Source: JAMQPK01 sp035937795
GTDB taxonomy: Bacteria > Acidobacteriota > Vicinamibacteria > Vicinamibacterales > JAMQPK01
NCBI GenBank assembly: GCA_035937795.1
Contig: DASZHO010000007.1
Coordinates: 1-64,000 of the forward strand
Direction of reading: 5' to 3'
Length of the DNA stretch: 64,000 nt
Shown: one piece after another, positions 63,865-64,000 of the stretch
Layout of the letters: the number at the start of each line of letters is the position of its first letter
Numbering within the stretch: the first letter of the stretch is position 1
Translations under genes and position numbers: made by a program
Notes under the pieces: model-generated
What the model was told of the DNA's origin: nothing
Seen by the model: only the letters and a program-made list of their open reading frames with translations
Databases searched by the model: none

Positions 63865-64000
63865 ATGAAATCCGCCGCCCAGACCCGTACTATCCTGCGC
63901 AAGCTTCAGCGCCAGCATCCAAACGCGAACACCGAGCTCGATTTCGCAAACCCTTATCAGCTGCTCGTCGCGACGATTCTGTCCGCCCAGTCGACCGATG
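63865..64000 (+). CDS. nth: Endonuclease III, 5' part only
   Basis: The window ends 45 codons into this gene. The visible part (TRTILRKLQRQHPNANTELDFANPYQLLVATILSAQSTD) matches the N-terminus of endonuclease III, a base excision repair glycosylase/AP lyase; the helix-hairpin-helix and iron-sulfur cysteines lie beyond the edge. 19 bp after the DUF3467 gene, it completes a lexA-DUF3467-nth repair group. Confidence 0.85.
   Translation, partial: MKSAAQTRTILRKLQRQHPNANTELDFANPYQLLVATILSAQSTD

Overview
The window is 64 kb of GC-rich, gene-dense bacterial chromosome with no plasmid or phage backbone. The very high GC third-position bias, frequent GTG and TTG starts, an ECF42-type sigma factor with a DGPF (YCII) partner, a System I cytochrome c maturation operon with a cysteine-type CcmE, and a large cyclic beta-glucan synthase suggest an Acidobacteriota-like lineage, possibly Vicinamibacteria. 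That placement is inferred from gene content; no rRNA is present to confirm it.

Layout. 1-9.6 kb: envelope polysaccharide and lipid-linked sugar genes (two GT2 glycosyltransferases, an O-antigen ligase-like protein, a GT39-like membrane protein, a DedA-like protein, an outer membrane beta-barrel, a secreted GDSL hydrolase). 9.6-13.4 kb: suhB, an anti-sigma type ATPase, aroA, aroK and a metallophosphoesterase. 13.4-20.9 kb: a leftward ccm operon (ccmE, a ccmF-ccmH fusion, a zinc-ribbon/CcmI-like fusion, ccmA, ccmB, ccmC, a ccmD-like gene and a tiny membrane protein). 20.9-25.8 kb: maf, dciA (DUF721), thiolase, a YdjM-type membrane protein, recA, a PAP2 phosphatase and an orphan Flp pilin. 25.7-33.2 kb: ECF42 sigma factor with its YCII protein, a flavin monooxygenase, an esterase, a single-CxxCH secreted protein and a membrane glycosyltransferase. 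33.4-34.3 kb: a decayed integrative element at a tRNA-Phe gene. 34.5-45.8 kb: a 2825-residue cyclic beta-1,2-glucan synthase, a PLD-family protein, Hsp15 and TerC. 45.9-51.5 kb: a protein quality control operon (dnaJ/cbpA type, clpB, ftsH). 51.5-62.0 kb: a long leftward block with a CDGSH protein, rho, a CoA-binding protein, a GlcD-like oxidase, an aminotransferase, coaD, rsmD, recG, two secreted proteins, an anti-sigma candidate and an ECF sigma factor. 62.2-64.0 kb: a MEDS-domain protein, lexA, a DUF3467 protein and the start of nth.

The most interesting signals are not single genes. (1) Five intergenic or gene-end arrays are built from exact 7-bp periods with related cores (AAGTTRA, RMGCTRA, GRCTCAR, GGGCTTT). 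Some are translated into the tails of neighbouring proteins. Other short tandem duplications (8, 16 and 19 bp) also sit at gene ends. (2) Three divergent gene pairs have only 26-29 bp between their start codons and share overlapping, oppositely oriented -10 hexamers, which implies bidirectional promoters and (near-)leaderless transcripts. (3) The cytochrome c maturation system combines a CxxxY CcmE with a CcmF-CcmH fusion carrying a non-canonical cysteine cluster. (4) A 45-bp copy of the tRNA-Phe 3' end lies about 850 bp from the intact gene, and the interval holds an integrase-like fragment and two small ORFs.

Consensus-like promoters with 17-bp spacers are visible upstream of the outer membrane protein gene, recA, rho and lexA. 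No CRISPR array, rRNA, complete insertion sequence or clear intrinsic terminator was found.
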